A DNA stretch of 64,000 nucleotides from Gnetum montanum. Lineage: Eukaryota; Streptophyta; Gnetopsida; Gnetales; Gnetaceae. Positions within the stretch are counted from its first letter, which is position 1. Each line of letters opens with the position of its first letter. Location of the stretch: contig MNCI01000255.1 of NCBI GenBank assembly GCA_015680685.1, positions 62,182-126,181 of the forward strand. Reading direction: 5' to 3'. Position numbers and translations under genes: made by a program. Shown one piece after another: positions 22,399 through 34,579 of this stretch. The notes under the pieces are model-generated. The model ran no database searches. It worked only from the letters and a program-made list of their open reading frames with translations, and had not been told where the DNA came from.

Positions 22399-25131
22399 AT
22401 GGCACCAAGACCTAAGCAATCATAGGAAGGAGGACCGTCCCAAGCAAGGAAAATGCAATTAAGAGGAGGAAGGGGCTAGTAGCTATAGTAGCCCTAAGAA
22501 GAAGTAGTAGAAATACATGCTATGATATCTATTTAGGAGGTGTCTAAAGTGGAATTTGTTCATCATATTGCCATAGCTGAAATTGGGCAATTGTAGTAGG
22601 ACGAGGTGCCTAGCCCTGGACCAAACCTAGAAGTCACCTTGATAGAAGCCTGCCTAAGGCAAATTAACATTAAGAAGGTCCAAATTTTAGTTCTTCAAGA
22701 ACTTAACTTTGGTCCCTTCTTAGACTTGATGTTAGAAGAGGTCAAAAATTAGTTGCAAACCTCTCCCATGTGGCACATCCTCACTTCTAGTAGGGAGTGG
22801 TACTTGGGAGAGACATTCATCTTTTGGAACAATAGATAGACAAATGTTTTAGTCAAGATCAAGGTCAAGTCCATCTTAGAGGCCCTTGGGTTGCTAGATA
22901 CTAAGGAAACCTTGGCAGAGATATCGATGTAGATGGACTAGGAGGTTAAGAAAGAATGGATCTAGCAGTGTTGTGGAGGTGACCATAAGGAGTATGGTGC
23001 ACTCACCAAGGTAGAGAGATATACTTCAAAATTGTAGCCTATCACCTTGACCTCATGGTGAGGTCAAGCAAAGTCATCGCCTTATCTACCTGTGCATGTA
23101 CTACTCTAAGCGGGAAATTCCCAATCAACCCTCCACAACTCATCTTCCTAGAGATGGATAAAAGGTTTAAAGAGAATGAGTATGAAAGGAAGACAATCCC
23201 CTTTCCTTGTGTTATTAAAAAAATCTATAGAAGGGGAAGCATAGCCTGCTATGCTAATGACATACTTCATCATGCTCCTCTTGCATCTTAGTAGGAGATG
23301 ATTAAGGATAAAGCGAGGACTAAGTTACAAGAAGGAGAGTGGCCACCAGCAGTAGCAACTCACGAGATAATGCTAGAGGCTCACACTATCATTAAGCTCT
23401 TGGAAAAGGTCTATGAGCAACTCCTATAGTAGCAACAAGAAGGACCGAATGGTGGGGATCCATCAATCTACTAGCTAGCTTTGAGTCATTTAAATGAGGT
23501 CACTTGAATAATGAGCTACGTGGAGGAGACTGCATCATTGTGTTCTATCCAAAGGATGTAGGCAACTGTAAGGTCAAATCCAAGCATCTAGGATGTAATG
23601 GTGTCCCTCCTAGGATAACAACAACTCTCAAAGATCTTTGGGAAAGCCATCACTTTCTTAGTGCACTTAGTGGAGGGTAAGGGGGTAACTTTCTTAGTGA
23701 TGCAGCACTAGGGATAGGAAACAATGAAATAGGTGATGGCTAAACACATTGTAGAGGTACTAAACATTGCTATGGTTATTGTGCTTCATATTGTTACATT
23801 GAGGAATGTGCAAGTGTTTGTAAGAGCAAGTGGAAGACTGAGTGCAACCTAGCATGAGGAGGCATTAGACTGACTAGTGGGAATTGGGTAAGTACTTCTA
23901 AAGATCTTTGATCTTCTAGATAATGTCATTGCTATCTAGTTAGAGCTACTAGAAGCTAAGGGGAAGCTCATCATCACCAATGCTAGACTCAAGGTAGCCA
24001 CATTCGAAAACAGATGGTTGGCTACTGAGGTTGTAGATCTAAGAGCTCAATTAGCTAATCCAATTGTTCTCAGGTAGGTAGTAACAAGGGATAAAACTTT
24101 CTTACAACTTTAAAAAAAATTAAAATAGGATGAGAACATAAAGGAGATGATGGTCTTTGATGCATCCTTATCAAAGGCCATGGCCTACAACATAGAGAAG
24201 GACCTATTCAAAGTTTGTAAGGAGGGTTTAGCTTTGATTAAGAACATTTATTACCTATGCAATGTTGAGACATAAAAAGATCAAATTGTGAAATTCATGG
24301 GATAATAGCAGGATCAACTTTCCAAGGTATACATAAATTTGAGGTTGATTACTAAAAATTAAAATCTATCAATGGAGGAGGTCCATGTGCTTCGTAAAAA
24401 AATGACCATCGAGATTGTTTCTTGAAAGAATGAGGCCTTAAAGTTTGAATGGGTTAAGAACCACTATAGGGACCAAGTTGGACTCTCAAATAAGCCAACG
24501 AAAAAGAATCCAAGTAGCAAAGGAAAACATGAATGAGGCCCTAAAACAAGTCCAAAAAAGAGACAACATATAGCAACCCATATTTGATGGGTTAAACACT
24601 TACAAAAAAGCTAAAATCTACCTAAAGGAGTTGCAGATCAAAGAGATGACTAATTACATGAAGTTAGCCAACTTTTGATATACAAACTTTTCAATGCTAA
24701 CTACTAGATGGCCACGGTCAAAGTTAGAAAAACAAGTAGCTAGTTCATACCTCTTATATGAGGTAGAGTTCAAGCATTACAAGGAAATGAAACAAAAGCT
24801 AGAATTAGCTAATTCTAAGCTTAAATTTCTCCATGCTTGCTTTACATATTAGTGATTAGTAGTAGAGAACCTAGCTAGAAAGATGAATGATTACCAAAAG
24901 CTGCAAAGCCTTATTAGAACATTTGACATCAAATGTAAACAATTTGCTGCTTGGTTTGTTAATGTCAAGGAGTTGTTCTCAACTATGCCTTGTCAATGGG
25001 ATATTCCTATACTAGCTCACATTGATGATGTTGTGTGGACTATGTACAATCCTCGGACCAAGGAGGAGAAGATGAAGGCATTTTTGGATGCCTTCCATCT
25101 TCCACTAGAAGGAGTAGTTGTAGCTAGATAG
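22399..25131 (+). pseudogene. ORF3: large post-integrase ORF of unknown function (broken)
   Basis: The start MAPRPKQS matches MAPKCGQQEGPSQG at the start of ORF3 in the right-hand element (60729, minus). Recognisable blocks are FGPFLDLMLEEVKN, WYLGETFIFWNN and TIPFPCVIKKIYRRGSIACY (about 23195-23250). The last resembles the LPFPxLI..LC.RAG block of what Pfam calls a putative plant transposon protein domain (recalled, not searched). The C-terminal third is charged and coiled-coil-like (LSMEEVHVLRKKMTIEI near 24370) and ends in VVWTMYNPRTKEEKM. I see no signal peptide or membrane segment, so an envelope role is not supported. Many in-frame TAG/TAA codons break it. The position matches the extra ORF of Athila-type elements. 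Confidence 0.65.
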
Positions 25132-25481
25132 TCTCAATCACCTCAGACTAAACCATAACCACCATGGACACCGAAGTCTAGAGAAGGTCTATTAGCATCC
25201 CCAGAGCCTCCATCTCCTAAATGTTTGATCTTATCTTCATCTTTAGCTATTAGAGAATCTCTAGCTAACCAATTCTGAAAACATATTCAATTTTATTTTC
25301 CTAAATATCCAAGTTTGTAGTCATTGTAAATCTGTACAAGTAGGCACTTAGAATAGTTAGTGAGTTAGTTAGTCCATGGTTTCATATCTTTCCAATTTTA
25401 CAAGTAGCTAGATCCTACTTTTGTTCAATTAAGGATGAGTTCTCACTTAGTTATGAGGATACGATGAATTACAAAATGGGC
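25132..25481 (+). other. 3' untranslated segment before the LTR
   Basis: Non-coding by inspection. ACAAAATGGG at 25471-25480 directly before the inferred LTR start could be the polypurine tract, but it is weak compared with the G-rich tract of the minus-strand copies. Confidence 0.35.
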
Positions 25482-26279
25482 TGTGTCGATGCATCCCCAT
25501 CGATGCATTCTTGTTGATGCATTGATATATCATCTATCTTTTCCTATATAAATGTACATACCCATTGCATTCATAGAACCTTTGATTAGTAGCATAGTCA
25601 AACTATTGTAGTTTATTTTTGCAAGAGTTAGAATACTTTCTAAGTAGCTAGAGTAGGAGTTAAGAATTCTATAGATATTTATTTGCGCATCAATGTACTT
25701 GGACACTTTGGTGAAATGGCAATAAATATGAGATTCTTGCAAATCCTTGTATCACTTGGAATTAGCTTAATGTTTACTTTAATCCACATTATTATTCATG
25801 CACTTTACTTTTATGTTGTTAGCTAATTAAATACACATAAGTACAACCACCTCAAGCATAACTTTAACACTTGGTAATCCCAACAATGTTATTGCTTACT
25901 TCACCTAGTAACTTGACACTTGGTAACTCAGTAATGTATTAACAAGTTTAGGATGTGTACGTGGGACCAGATACTTGTGTTAGGAAATAGCTTAAGGAAT
26001 TAGATTTCTATTAGATTAATTTACAATTAATTAGTTTCTTTTACACCTAGAACAAATTAGATAAAAATATAAAATCCATAAAAATCATATGCCTTAGCTT
26101 ACACTTTACCATACACTTGCACTTACATGAGTGAAGCTACAGAGACAACGATCATGTCCTTAATTCATTACTTTGTCTATTGTGTATTTGGAGAGCTAAA
26201 GCTCATGGAATTTAATCATATGACTAGTGAATGCTTGTGATTCATATGATTGGGTGTAGGGGGTACCTGCTACTCATCA
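25482..26279 (+). repeat. 3' LTR of the old plus-strand element (~800 bp)
   Basis: The end GGTGTAGGGGGTACCTGCTA then CTCATCA is the reverse complement of the start shared by all minus-strand LTRs. A TATA box (CTATATAAAT, 25544-25553) is preceded by repeated GATGCAT palindromes (25487-25530). The same layout occurs in the LTR at 41560. The left boundary is inferred from alignment with that LTR and is uncertain by several bases. Confidence 0.75.
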
Positions 26280-26284
26280 AAATG

Positions 26285-26800
26285 TGATTTAATTTCATTA
26301 GAAGTTGAAGCTCTTTGTTAATTCATTAGCTATAGAAATAAAACAAGCTAAATTTTCCAAAGTAGTTCTTGAAAACACTAAAGAAAAAAGATGGTATCTT
26401 CAAGAAATACAATAGTTAAAAACATGGAATCTAAGCACATATGATAGTTAAGCAATAAGTGATGAGAAAAATTTGGTCAAATGTGGAAGGAAAGAAAAAA
26501 TTTTACTTAGAGCACATTAAAGGCAATCATCTTGATTCAAAAGTTTTCTATCTTACAATTAGTATTTCAATCAAATCTTATAACTTAATCACCAAGATTC
26601 ATTTGAATTTACATCAATTCAAGATAGAAAATGGAAGGTGAATTAATTTTCCTATAGAGGAATGTACATGTAGGCTTTGTAGATCAACAACTCTTGATGT
26701 TGATTATTATGTATTTCTTACTTATCCTTTAATTGATCATCTTCATAAAAAACATAATATTATAGTAACAAATTTGTATGACTCATTTTTGTTACGTTTA
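26285..26800 (+). pseudogene. LINE-type ORF2 C-terminal remnant (plus strand)
   Basis: An open stretch (26459-26641) and its continuation past a stop read FKIENGR-INFPIEECTCRLC and then a DVDYYVFLTYPLIDHL-like segment. This resembles the Cys-containing C-terminal domain after RT in LINE ORF2 proteins (ETGRW....R.C..C....ED..HFL..CP). It is cut on the left by the LTR end at 26279. No RT is attached. Confidence 0.45.
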
Positions 26801-26989
26801 GTAGCCCTTAGCTACTTTGTTGAATCTATTTTTATTTTCCATGAGATGAATGTACTTACTATCCAATAGATCATTTTTAGTATACAAATATCATAAAATC
26901 TTCAATTTTATTTTTAAAATTCTCTAAGATCATTGTTCAATTACAAGTGAGATATTTTACTTTGATTTCTATTAATGAAAATGAAAATG

Positions 26990-27960
26990 GAAATGCTTAA
27001 TTATGAACTTGTGTGATTACAAAGGGTCTATACAATGAAAATTTGTTATTACAAGGCTTTGATATGGTCATGATGGGACTTGAAGATCTTATTAAGAAAA
27101 TGACCCAAAATTAACATCTTAGCTTAAACAAATATGACAAAGTTATTGCATGAATACTATATTTAAGCCTAAGAGCATTAAAAAAATAATAATTTGAAAA
27201 GACATTTTCTTCATCTTTCATTACTTCATCTATAAAAAATTTGTAGTTGCTGTTCTCTTTGAAGATTAATCCATCTACCTATTTCAATCAATAAATGGTG
27301 AGATCCCACATTAGCACATGTGATTTCTATCTTAATTTTTCTAGAAATAGTAGCAGATAAATAAGTAGGAATTTTTCTTAATGATCCTCCTTGAATCTTC
27401 TATAAATGAAATTATTTTTTGCCATATGGTTGTTCCCGCATGTGCTTCAATGGCTTGAGTTTGATCATTTTTTTCATCCTTAAAGCTCAAATTTAAATCT
27501 TGGTCTTCAATATTCTATTTTTGTATCCATTGTTTTCCATCATTGAACCATCTTTTTCTCTAAATGACCTTAAAAGCTAGGCCTACCAAGCATTTATTTT
27601 TATAAAACTATAGAAATTTTAGAAGAACTACACTTTTTATAGTTGATAGAACTACTTCTAATAAAATATCATATGGAGTTTGAGCCTCTATTTGAAGTTC
27701 TTGTAATAAAAATTATTTTTGGACATATTCTAAATATTTCCATTACATTGTAGGTAAACTGGATTCCCAAGTTTCACAATTGTATAATAAAACCAATTGA
27801 CCAAGTTCATTATACATTTGCTTGTAAACATCTTATGCCCAAATATATTATTATGCATATTACTAAAAATTGAATATTGGATACCAAATAAAACTCTTTA
27901 AGCAATACAATGTTTCCAAAAATATCTATTAGAAATTAAGATGCTAAATACTTATATGAT
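26990..27960 (-). pseudogene. LINE-type ORF2 segment downstream of RT (minus strand)
   Basis: Read on the minus strand, 27700-27840 gives NELGQLVLLYNCETWESSLP, followed by KYLEYVQ and TPYDILLEV. The LYGCEVW...QK..L....TPY..LL order is typical of the region after RT in LINE ORF2. A charged RWFNDGKQWI segment follows near 27540. There are many stops. It may be the 3' part of the minus-strand LINE whose RT lies at 38.7-40.5 kb, separated by the inserted element. Confidence 0.45.
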
Positions 27961-29422
27961 GAGATAGTTTTAATGTTCTTTAACCTAATATAAAAATCAT
28001 TTGGAAAAGATATTGTACCACATACCATCATTTTAATTTTGTTAACATTAACTATCATCTCGAGACAATATAAAAATCATCTAAAATTTGAAGTATAAAC
28101 TTAATTTGAATTGTAGTTTTTGCTATAGGAACTACATCAACAAATATTAAGAATAAGAAAATATTTGACTTCTACTTCATATATTTTATTTTCATATCCA
28201 TATTGTTTTACACTTCAAAATAAAAAGAATAAGAAAAACATTGGGCACCTACAACTTTACCTGGATTAAGATATCATAGTTGATATATCCATCCTTCTAC
28301 CATGAAACTTGATATCATGATTCTCCAGTCAGTCATCACAATTCTAAATTATGATTTCATCCACTTTTTTAGTTTAATATAAATATATGTTTATATCCTA
28401 TGTTTTACATATATCATGATCCTTTGTAGACTTTTATAAAACATAGGTTTAACTTCTATTCTACAGTGTAAATGTGGCTTAGCTTTAAATATTAACCACC
28501 ATTTATCCTTTTTAAAAAAATATATTAAAAAGTAATGGCTAGAACTTGCTTTTATGTTATCAACGCATGAAAAGAGTATCCTTATTTATCTTTAAATCCA
28601 ATGCCTTTTAGTATAAGGGTATGGAAAATAATACTTTTCCAAAGGATCAATGCTAACATCATGCAATTTTTACTAGCTCATATATATATATCTATGAATT
28701 GATTATGAGAATGTTCAAATTGTTGATTGTTTTTAGAAGCATAACTATCAAACAAAGTAATATATTTTTTGCAAATAGGTTGGATTAAATGTGAACCTTT
28801 GGTTCATTAGTATTCAAGAGTTTATGTTTGGAGATTGTGTTATTGTTCCATGTGCTTGGATGGGATGTGAACTTGTTACCTCATGCATGAGTTGAGCTTC
28901 AAAGATTAATCAAAGGTTAGAAGATCCTCTTAACCAATTCATATATATAATACTAAATTGAAATTTTTATTACACCTATGTAGACCCAAATGATCTAGAG
29001 AAAAATATACTTGTGCAAAATTCATTAAGATCAATAAATCTTGTGTATAATAGATATATTCAATATTCATATAACTTGAATATATCTTTTATATAATTTC
29101 TTAGAGCTAACAATGGTAGCTTGAATAACTCATATAAAGATTAACTAGAGATTTTCTATTTTCTTGTTAAGAAATTTGCTATGTAGTATTCTAATAATAC
29201 ATGTTGCCTATCTTCTACTACTTATAGTAAACATAATCAACATATTCTATCTTTGTACTACTCATTGTTCTATCTATTAGTTTCAACTAAGAGTTCAACT
29301 GAGCATGTTCTTTGATAATTAGTTCTCTCATGGATATTAGAATTGTTAAATGTAGATATTCCATTATATCATGTCTACTTCCTCTAATATTTTTCTAGTA
29401 AAATTGACTCTTGTTTTGTCTT
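27961..29422. other. AT-rich DNA without recognisable features
   Basis: I see no coding frame, LTR or RNA gene. TA-rich runs occur at 28680-28692 and 28940-28955. It may be decayed LINE sequence, because the two sides of the GTCTT insertion (29422 and 38668) read together without obvious break, but I could not recognise protein motifs. Confidence 0.4.
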
Positions 29423-30406
29423 TGATGAGCGGTAAGGTACCCCTACGCTCAACCATACGAATACGAGCATTTCACGCATGATCTAGTCGAATTCCAAGGA
29501 CTAAGTGCTTATGTGACCTTGTGGAATAAGGACAACTTGATTAATCGTTGTCTTCCCAAGCTTACCTATATGTCATGATTGTATGATTAAGTAAGCTTGC
29601 GGCATATGATTTTTATAGCTTTTATGTTTTTATGTCTTGCGCTAGTAGGGAATGAGAGAGGTAACTAAGTGAGTAATTGAACTTAACTACTCATTAACTA
29701 AGTTCTAACTAATCCTAACACCAGCATCCATTCCCACTTGTTGTACATGTCCTGAACCAATGCAACACTGCTGGGATTACCAAACACTAATCGTTATAGG
29801 GTGACCAAGCATTACACACATGCTCAAAATGGTCATGCTTGTGTAATTTAACAATTTGCTTAATTGATCAAAATGAATTGTTGTGCTAATAACAGAAATG
29901 TAAAGTGCATAAAATAAAATAAATGCATAATAAAATAAAATAAAATAAATGCATAAGAAAAAAAATCTCAAGTGCTGCAAGGGTGAATCAAAGAGCTCAT
30001 CTTTATTTTCGTACACAAGGTGTGCTCAGGTACACAATGCTCAAATAAAGATCCATCCACACTTAGACCTCCTGCTCTAGGCACTTGGAAAATACTCTAA
30101 CTTTCAAACAGACTACAAGAGTTTCACTACTTGACTGCTAAAAGATTTCCCTCCCAATTGTGCACCTGGACACTATATTTATAGGATTGGAAGCAACTAC
30201 TCTAATAATTAGAGTAACCATTCTAATAATTAGAATAACTACTAAAGTAACCACTAAAGTAACCTCTCTAATAATTAGAATAACTACTAGAGTAACCACT
30301 CTAATAATTAGAATAACTGCTAGAGTATCCGCTAGAGTAACCACTCTAATAATTAAAATAACTGCTAGAGTAACCATTCTAATAATTATAGTAACTGCTC
30401 TCATCA
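29423..30406 (-). repeat. 3' LTR (984 bp) with palindrome-rich U3
   Basis: It starts TGATGAG and ends CTCATCA. Instead of GATATC repeats, its U3 (30190-30400) is an array of about 20-bp units built on CTAATAATTAG separated by AGTAAC-type links. The minus-strand TATA box is at 30173-30185. Confidence 0.93.
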
Positions 30407-31984
30407 TACCCCCATGACTAAATGAAAACTCATCCCCGAGTATAGAAGAAAAGAAACAAGTTCTTTACAAAATATTGCGAAGGTATGGGATTATTGACTA
30501 ATTGACAATTGACGGTGGAATGGCATGACAGAATCAACATGCCCAGTGAATGGATCAATAAGCATATTACAACATTAGTTTTCATGACCATTGTGGTGAA
30601 CACTCATATATAAATGACATCAAGCCTTTATTTGGTAGCTTGTAGAGAAAGAGAGAGAAAGAAAATGAAGTGTGTTTCCATCAATGCTAAGATTGTGCCT
30701 TCCATTGTTTATCCTTAGCCACACCACTAGACTTGCTCCTTTCATAAATGCTCCAATTCCAGTCCATCCTAAGTGCTTTCTCCAAGCCCAATCCATTGTT
30801 TTTATGATCACCATCTACACACACAACACAGTCACAAATGAGCAAGGATAGATAAATCACAATGCAATTGATACCTTACCTCAATATGAAGTGCATTGGC
30901 TGAGTTGTGGTTATGGTAGAAATTGGTTCAGAGATTTATCACAGGTGACTACCCAAGGTGTAGGGGTTAGGCGAATAGTAAAATGGAGAAAATTGANNNN
31001 NNNNNNNNNNNNNNNNNNNNNNNNNNNNNNNNNNNNNNNNNNNNNNNNNNNNNNNNNNNNNNNNNNNNNNNNNNNNNNNNNNNNNNNNNNNNNNNNNNNN
31101 NNNNNNNNNNNNNNNNNNNNNNNNNNNNNNNNNNNNNNNNNNNNNNNNNNNNNNNNNNNNNNNNNNNNNNNNNNNNNNNNNNNNNNNNNNNNNNNNNNNN
31201 NNNNNNNNNNNNNNNNNNNNNNNNNNNNNNNNNNNNNNNNNNNNNNNNNNNNNNNNNNNNNNNNNNNNNNNNNNNNNNNNNNNNNNNNNNNNNNNNNNNN
31301 NNNNNNNNNNNNNNNNNNNNNNNNNNNNNNNNNNNNNNNNNNNNNNNNNNNNNNNNNNNNNNNNNNNNNNNNNNNNNNNNNNNNNNNNNNNNNNNNNNNN
31401 NNNNNNNNNNNNNNNNNNNNNNNNNNNNNNNNNNNNNNNNNNNNNNNNNNNNNNNNNNNNNNNNNNNNNNNNNNNNNNNNNNNNNNNNNNNNNNNNNNNN
31501 NNNNNNNNNNNNNNNNNNNNNNNNNNNNNNNNNNNNNNNNNNAAGAGAATGGCTAGCACCAATGCATTGAATCCCCTTAAAGTCACACCCTTTTCATCCT
31601 TTGAGTCTTTCCTTGGTTTGAAAAATACCCATCCACTAATTTATTAACAAGTTTACTTAGAAAAAGGGGATTGTATAGTTTTAAGCTAAAGGAGACCATA
31701 GAGTTGTATGGATGAGTGGACGACATGGACTCATTACCTGTTTACCAAAGAACCATACCTTAATATCAGCATCATAATTCAAAGGTAAAAATCAAACATT
31801 AGTAATGAATATGATATAATGCAATCCACCATCATGAGCACTTATTGGATGACAAATAAAAGTAAATCAAGCAAACAAAGAAATAATAAAAACATGAATG
31901 ATGGTATTAAACAAAAATAAGAAAAGTTGAAAAATATGTAAAACAAAAATTCAAAAAGAGCTCAGGGCCTAAAACGATTAGCAT
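30407..31984 (-). other. Post-pol spacer with assembly gap 30997-31542
   Basis: The start (ACCCCCATGACTAAATG) and the blocks at 30840-30980 align with 13582-14150 of the sister element; 31543-31980 aligns with 15030-15470. No ORF3 fragment is seen. Frames reported across the run of Ns are meaningless. Confidence 0.7.
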
Positions 31985-33440
31985 AGGTGGCCATCTCCCC
32001 CATGATTGAGTTGGAAGGAGGAGATCTGAGATAGTGAGCAAGGTTGTCCATCAACAGAGGTAGCATGTGTACTAGCTATCCTAAGCTCATGGAAAGGTTT
32101 GGTTTGTTGTACATTGACCAATAGTTTTTTTCTAGGCTCTTAGGTTTGTATATTGTCATGACCCTTGAATGAAAAGTTGCATATATAATATAAGGTCCTT
32201 CCCANTTCTAGGCTCTTAGGTTTGTATATTGTAATGACCCTTGAAGGAAAAGTTGCATATATAATATAAGGTCCTTCCCACAGTGTTTGAAATTTAGTAC
32301 ATTGTGGCACATGGGTGGGATTCCAGTAGACAACCTTATCTCTCAGTTGATATTTAACTTTCCTAATCCTTAGGTCATGACATTGTTTATTGAATGCCTT
32401 GTGCAACTCGTTAGATGACAAGGCAGCTAGTCAATTTTCATCTAGCAAGTTAAGTGTTACTAACTATTGTTTCTATGCTAGATCAAGGTTAAGGTTGAGG
32501 TCACATGCCATGGATAGTGTACAAAGCTTAGTTTGAATGGGAAGCATTGGTAATTTATTGTACACTAACTCATAGGGAGAGTAGCCTTTAGGGAGTTTCC
32601 ATGTGGAGCAGTATGTCCAAAGAGCATTGTTCAATTTAGTGCTCTAGTCTCGCCTAAACTTGCTAACAGATCTCATTAATATCTTCATAATCTTCTTGTT
32701 GGTGACTTCTGCTTGACCGTTCACTTGGGGGTGGTATGGTGTAGTCAATTTATGCTCAACCCCTAAGTGTTGCAATAATTTCTGAAAAGTTTCACCTGTG
32801 AAGTGGGTAGCATTATTTTAAATAAGTGCACAAGGCATACCAAACCTATTTATGATTTTTTGTTGAACAAATCATGTAGCTGTAGATGATGTACAATCTT
32901 TAACAGTAGTTGCTTCAGCCCATTTTGTTAGGTAATCAATGGTAACAATAATATAATCTTTTTCATTGGACATTGGTGTAATCAACCCCATAAAATAAAT
33001 TCCCAAAATGTCAAAGGGTTATAATGGTTGAATCCATTGTTGTGGACCCTCCATTCTAGTAGTCATTTGTCCATCACATTGATAGTGCTCACAAGATTGG
33101 ACGAAACGATGGACATCTCAAAATAATGAAGGCCAATAATATCCTACAAGTAGGATCTTAATGGTCATTTGTCTCCCAGTGTTATGGCCCCCACAAGGAT
33201 CCTCATGAGAATCTTGGAGAACTCACAATTGATCTATATTGGGAACACACCATTGAACCAAGCCATTAGAACACACTTTGTAAAGTTGCCCATTAATTTC
33301 CATAAAGTTCTTGGCTTGGTGAAGAAACTGTTGTTTGTTCTTAAGGTTTACCTCTTGTGGTATTTTTTGGGTGAGGAGATAGGTAAGAATGCTACTATAC
33401 CAGTTTGTCTCCATGGGTGATTAACTATTTGCTACACTAG
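31985..33440 (-). pseudogene. int: Integrase (broken)
   Basis: Minus-strand blocks are LTQKIPQEVNLKNKQQFLHQ (near 33330-33380), KVCSNGLVQWCVPNIDQL, a zinc-finger half near 33050-33200, then the core. The first catalytic Asp is Tyr (GIYFMG, 32995-32997), the second block reads NNATH in place of DNGTY (near 32810), and the third residue is intact Glu in NGQAEVTN (32707-32709). The C-terminal domain at 32421-32140 has ELHKAFNKQCHDLRIRKVKY. A 75-base duplication around the N at 32205 is probably an assembly seam. Confidence 0.83.
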
Positions 33441-33559
33441 AAAAGAGAAACTCATCAAGAAAATAATTAGAAATTAGATACCCATGCTCTTTGTTGTCCC
33501 ATCGCAACTGACATAAATGATTAGCAACTACGTTCTTGGTGCCTTTATGATCAATCATT

Positions 33560-33785
33560 GTAAGATCGAACTCTTATAAGATTACAAGTCATCAAATGAT
33601 ACGAGAGCTTACCATTGGCTTATTCATGAGGAACCTTATTGCACTATGATTTGTATGTATATATACTTTATATCCCAATACATAGTGTCTAAACTTTTCT
33701 AGTGTAAACACTACAACCATTAATTCTTTCTCTATGATAGTGTAGTTAAGTTGTGCACCAATGATACTTCTACATGCACAATGGA
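33560..33785 (-). pseudogene. pol: RNase H C-terminal part, cut at an N
   Basis: The reverse complement resembles AQLNYT.IEKELMVVVFTLEKFR, followed by the HTxHSAI and LMNK blocks of the sister element. It stops at the N at 33786, after which the sequence is RT, not the RNase H N-terminus. Compared with 17180-17900, about 700 bases are missing. Confidence 0.7.
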
Positions 33786-33786
33786 N

Positions 33787-34109
33787 GAAAACTATAATAG
33801 TGATGCCCTGCGATGGTGTCTAAGACTTGGTCGACAAATGCCAATAGAAAGTGATCTTTGAATGTTGCCATATTTAGTAGCTTGAAATCTATGTACACCC
33901 TCCATTTGCCTTCCTTTTAAGGCATAATAACTAGGGGGCTAACCCACTTGCTATCAGCAATGGGGTATATGAACCTAGCCTTGAGAAGCTACTCGATTTC
34001 TTCCTTAGCTACTTGCTTCAGCTTAGGGTTCAATCACCTATGCAATTGTCTTTGAGGCTTCATGGAGAGGTCAGTGTAAATTCTATGTTGGTATATCCTA
34101 GGATCTATT
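33787..34109 (-). pseudogene. pol: Reverse transcriptase N-terminal part
   Basis: The minus-strand reading gives a decayed IYPIADSKWVSPL block and a CIDF-like fingers block (near 33890-33990), matching 17905-18110 of the sister. The palm with FMDD is absent because of the break at 33786. Confidence 0.65.
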
Positions 34110-34325
34110 CTAGTTAATTTGGGATATGACCAAGCGAAGACTTTCCACCATCAATTTATCACTTTTAGCAATATCTTTTTTTTGTTGCGGAGCAAGCTTA
34201 GCGTTAATAATTACCAGCTTTCCATTTTTAAGGAACATGTATTCCACATCGGTAGGCAATGGCTTTAACTCAAGGGTCTCCTGTTTAAATTTCTTAGGGA
34301 TTTCCAACTTCCCCTAGTTGATATT
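34110..34325 (-). pseudogene. pol: Linker between protease and RT
   Basis: An open 65-codon minus frame starts MEIPKKFKQETLELKPLPTD and contains LVIINAKLAPQQKK, conserved with 18236-18436 and with 1975-2075 of the plus-strand element. No catalytic motif. Confidence 0.65.
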
Positions 34326-34579
34326 TTCAAGGTTAAGACTTGGAATTTAGCGGTGGACTTGCTCTAATGCGTATATGCTATCGATGTAAGCACAAGTCAA
34401 ACCCTCAATTGGTTCCATGCATATGAGTAAACTGCTTTCTTGATCACTTGTCAGCCATTGGGTGTCTTCCTGCCATGTGGCTACTACATATAGGCATCTT
34501 TGTATGTGAATCACTTGTGCACACTGAATGCATGCAAGCAATGCTAAACTTTGCACAAATCATGACCTCTGCACGCAAT

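Larger units (their letters stand above)
700..26279 (+). mobile_element. Old plus-strand Athila-like Ty3/gypsy element, 5'-truncated, interrupted by a nested element
   Basis: In order it carries the gag C-terminus, protease, RT, a sevenfold RT/RNase H array, integrase, a post-pol spacer, ORF3 and a 3' LTR ending CTCATCA at 26279. The 5' LTR, PBS and most of gag are absent. The element is cut at 12704/22226 by a complete minus-strand relative flanked by CAAGT on both sides, so the segments 700-12704 and 22226-26279 were once continuous. The post-pol spacer at 10940-11700 aligns in reverse complement with the spacers of the minus-strand elements, supporting this reading. All reading frames are broken. 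Confidence 0.75.

Noticed and set aside
22399-25131. ORF3 as a host gene captured next to the transposon
   Set aside because: A homologous ORF of equal length lies at the same position of another element (58206-60729), and its tail in a third (411-650), so it belongs to the transposon family.
30138-30417. Open frames on both strands made of IIRVVTL/IIRITTKV-like repeats
   Set aside because: They are translations of the U3 palindrome array in an LTR (also at 38453-38723); low complexity on both strands, not a protein.
30891-31586. Three frames of 195-221 codons across the run of Ns
   Set aside because: The residues are almost all unknown because of the assembly gap; there is no coding evidence.
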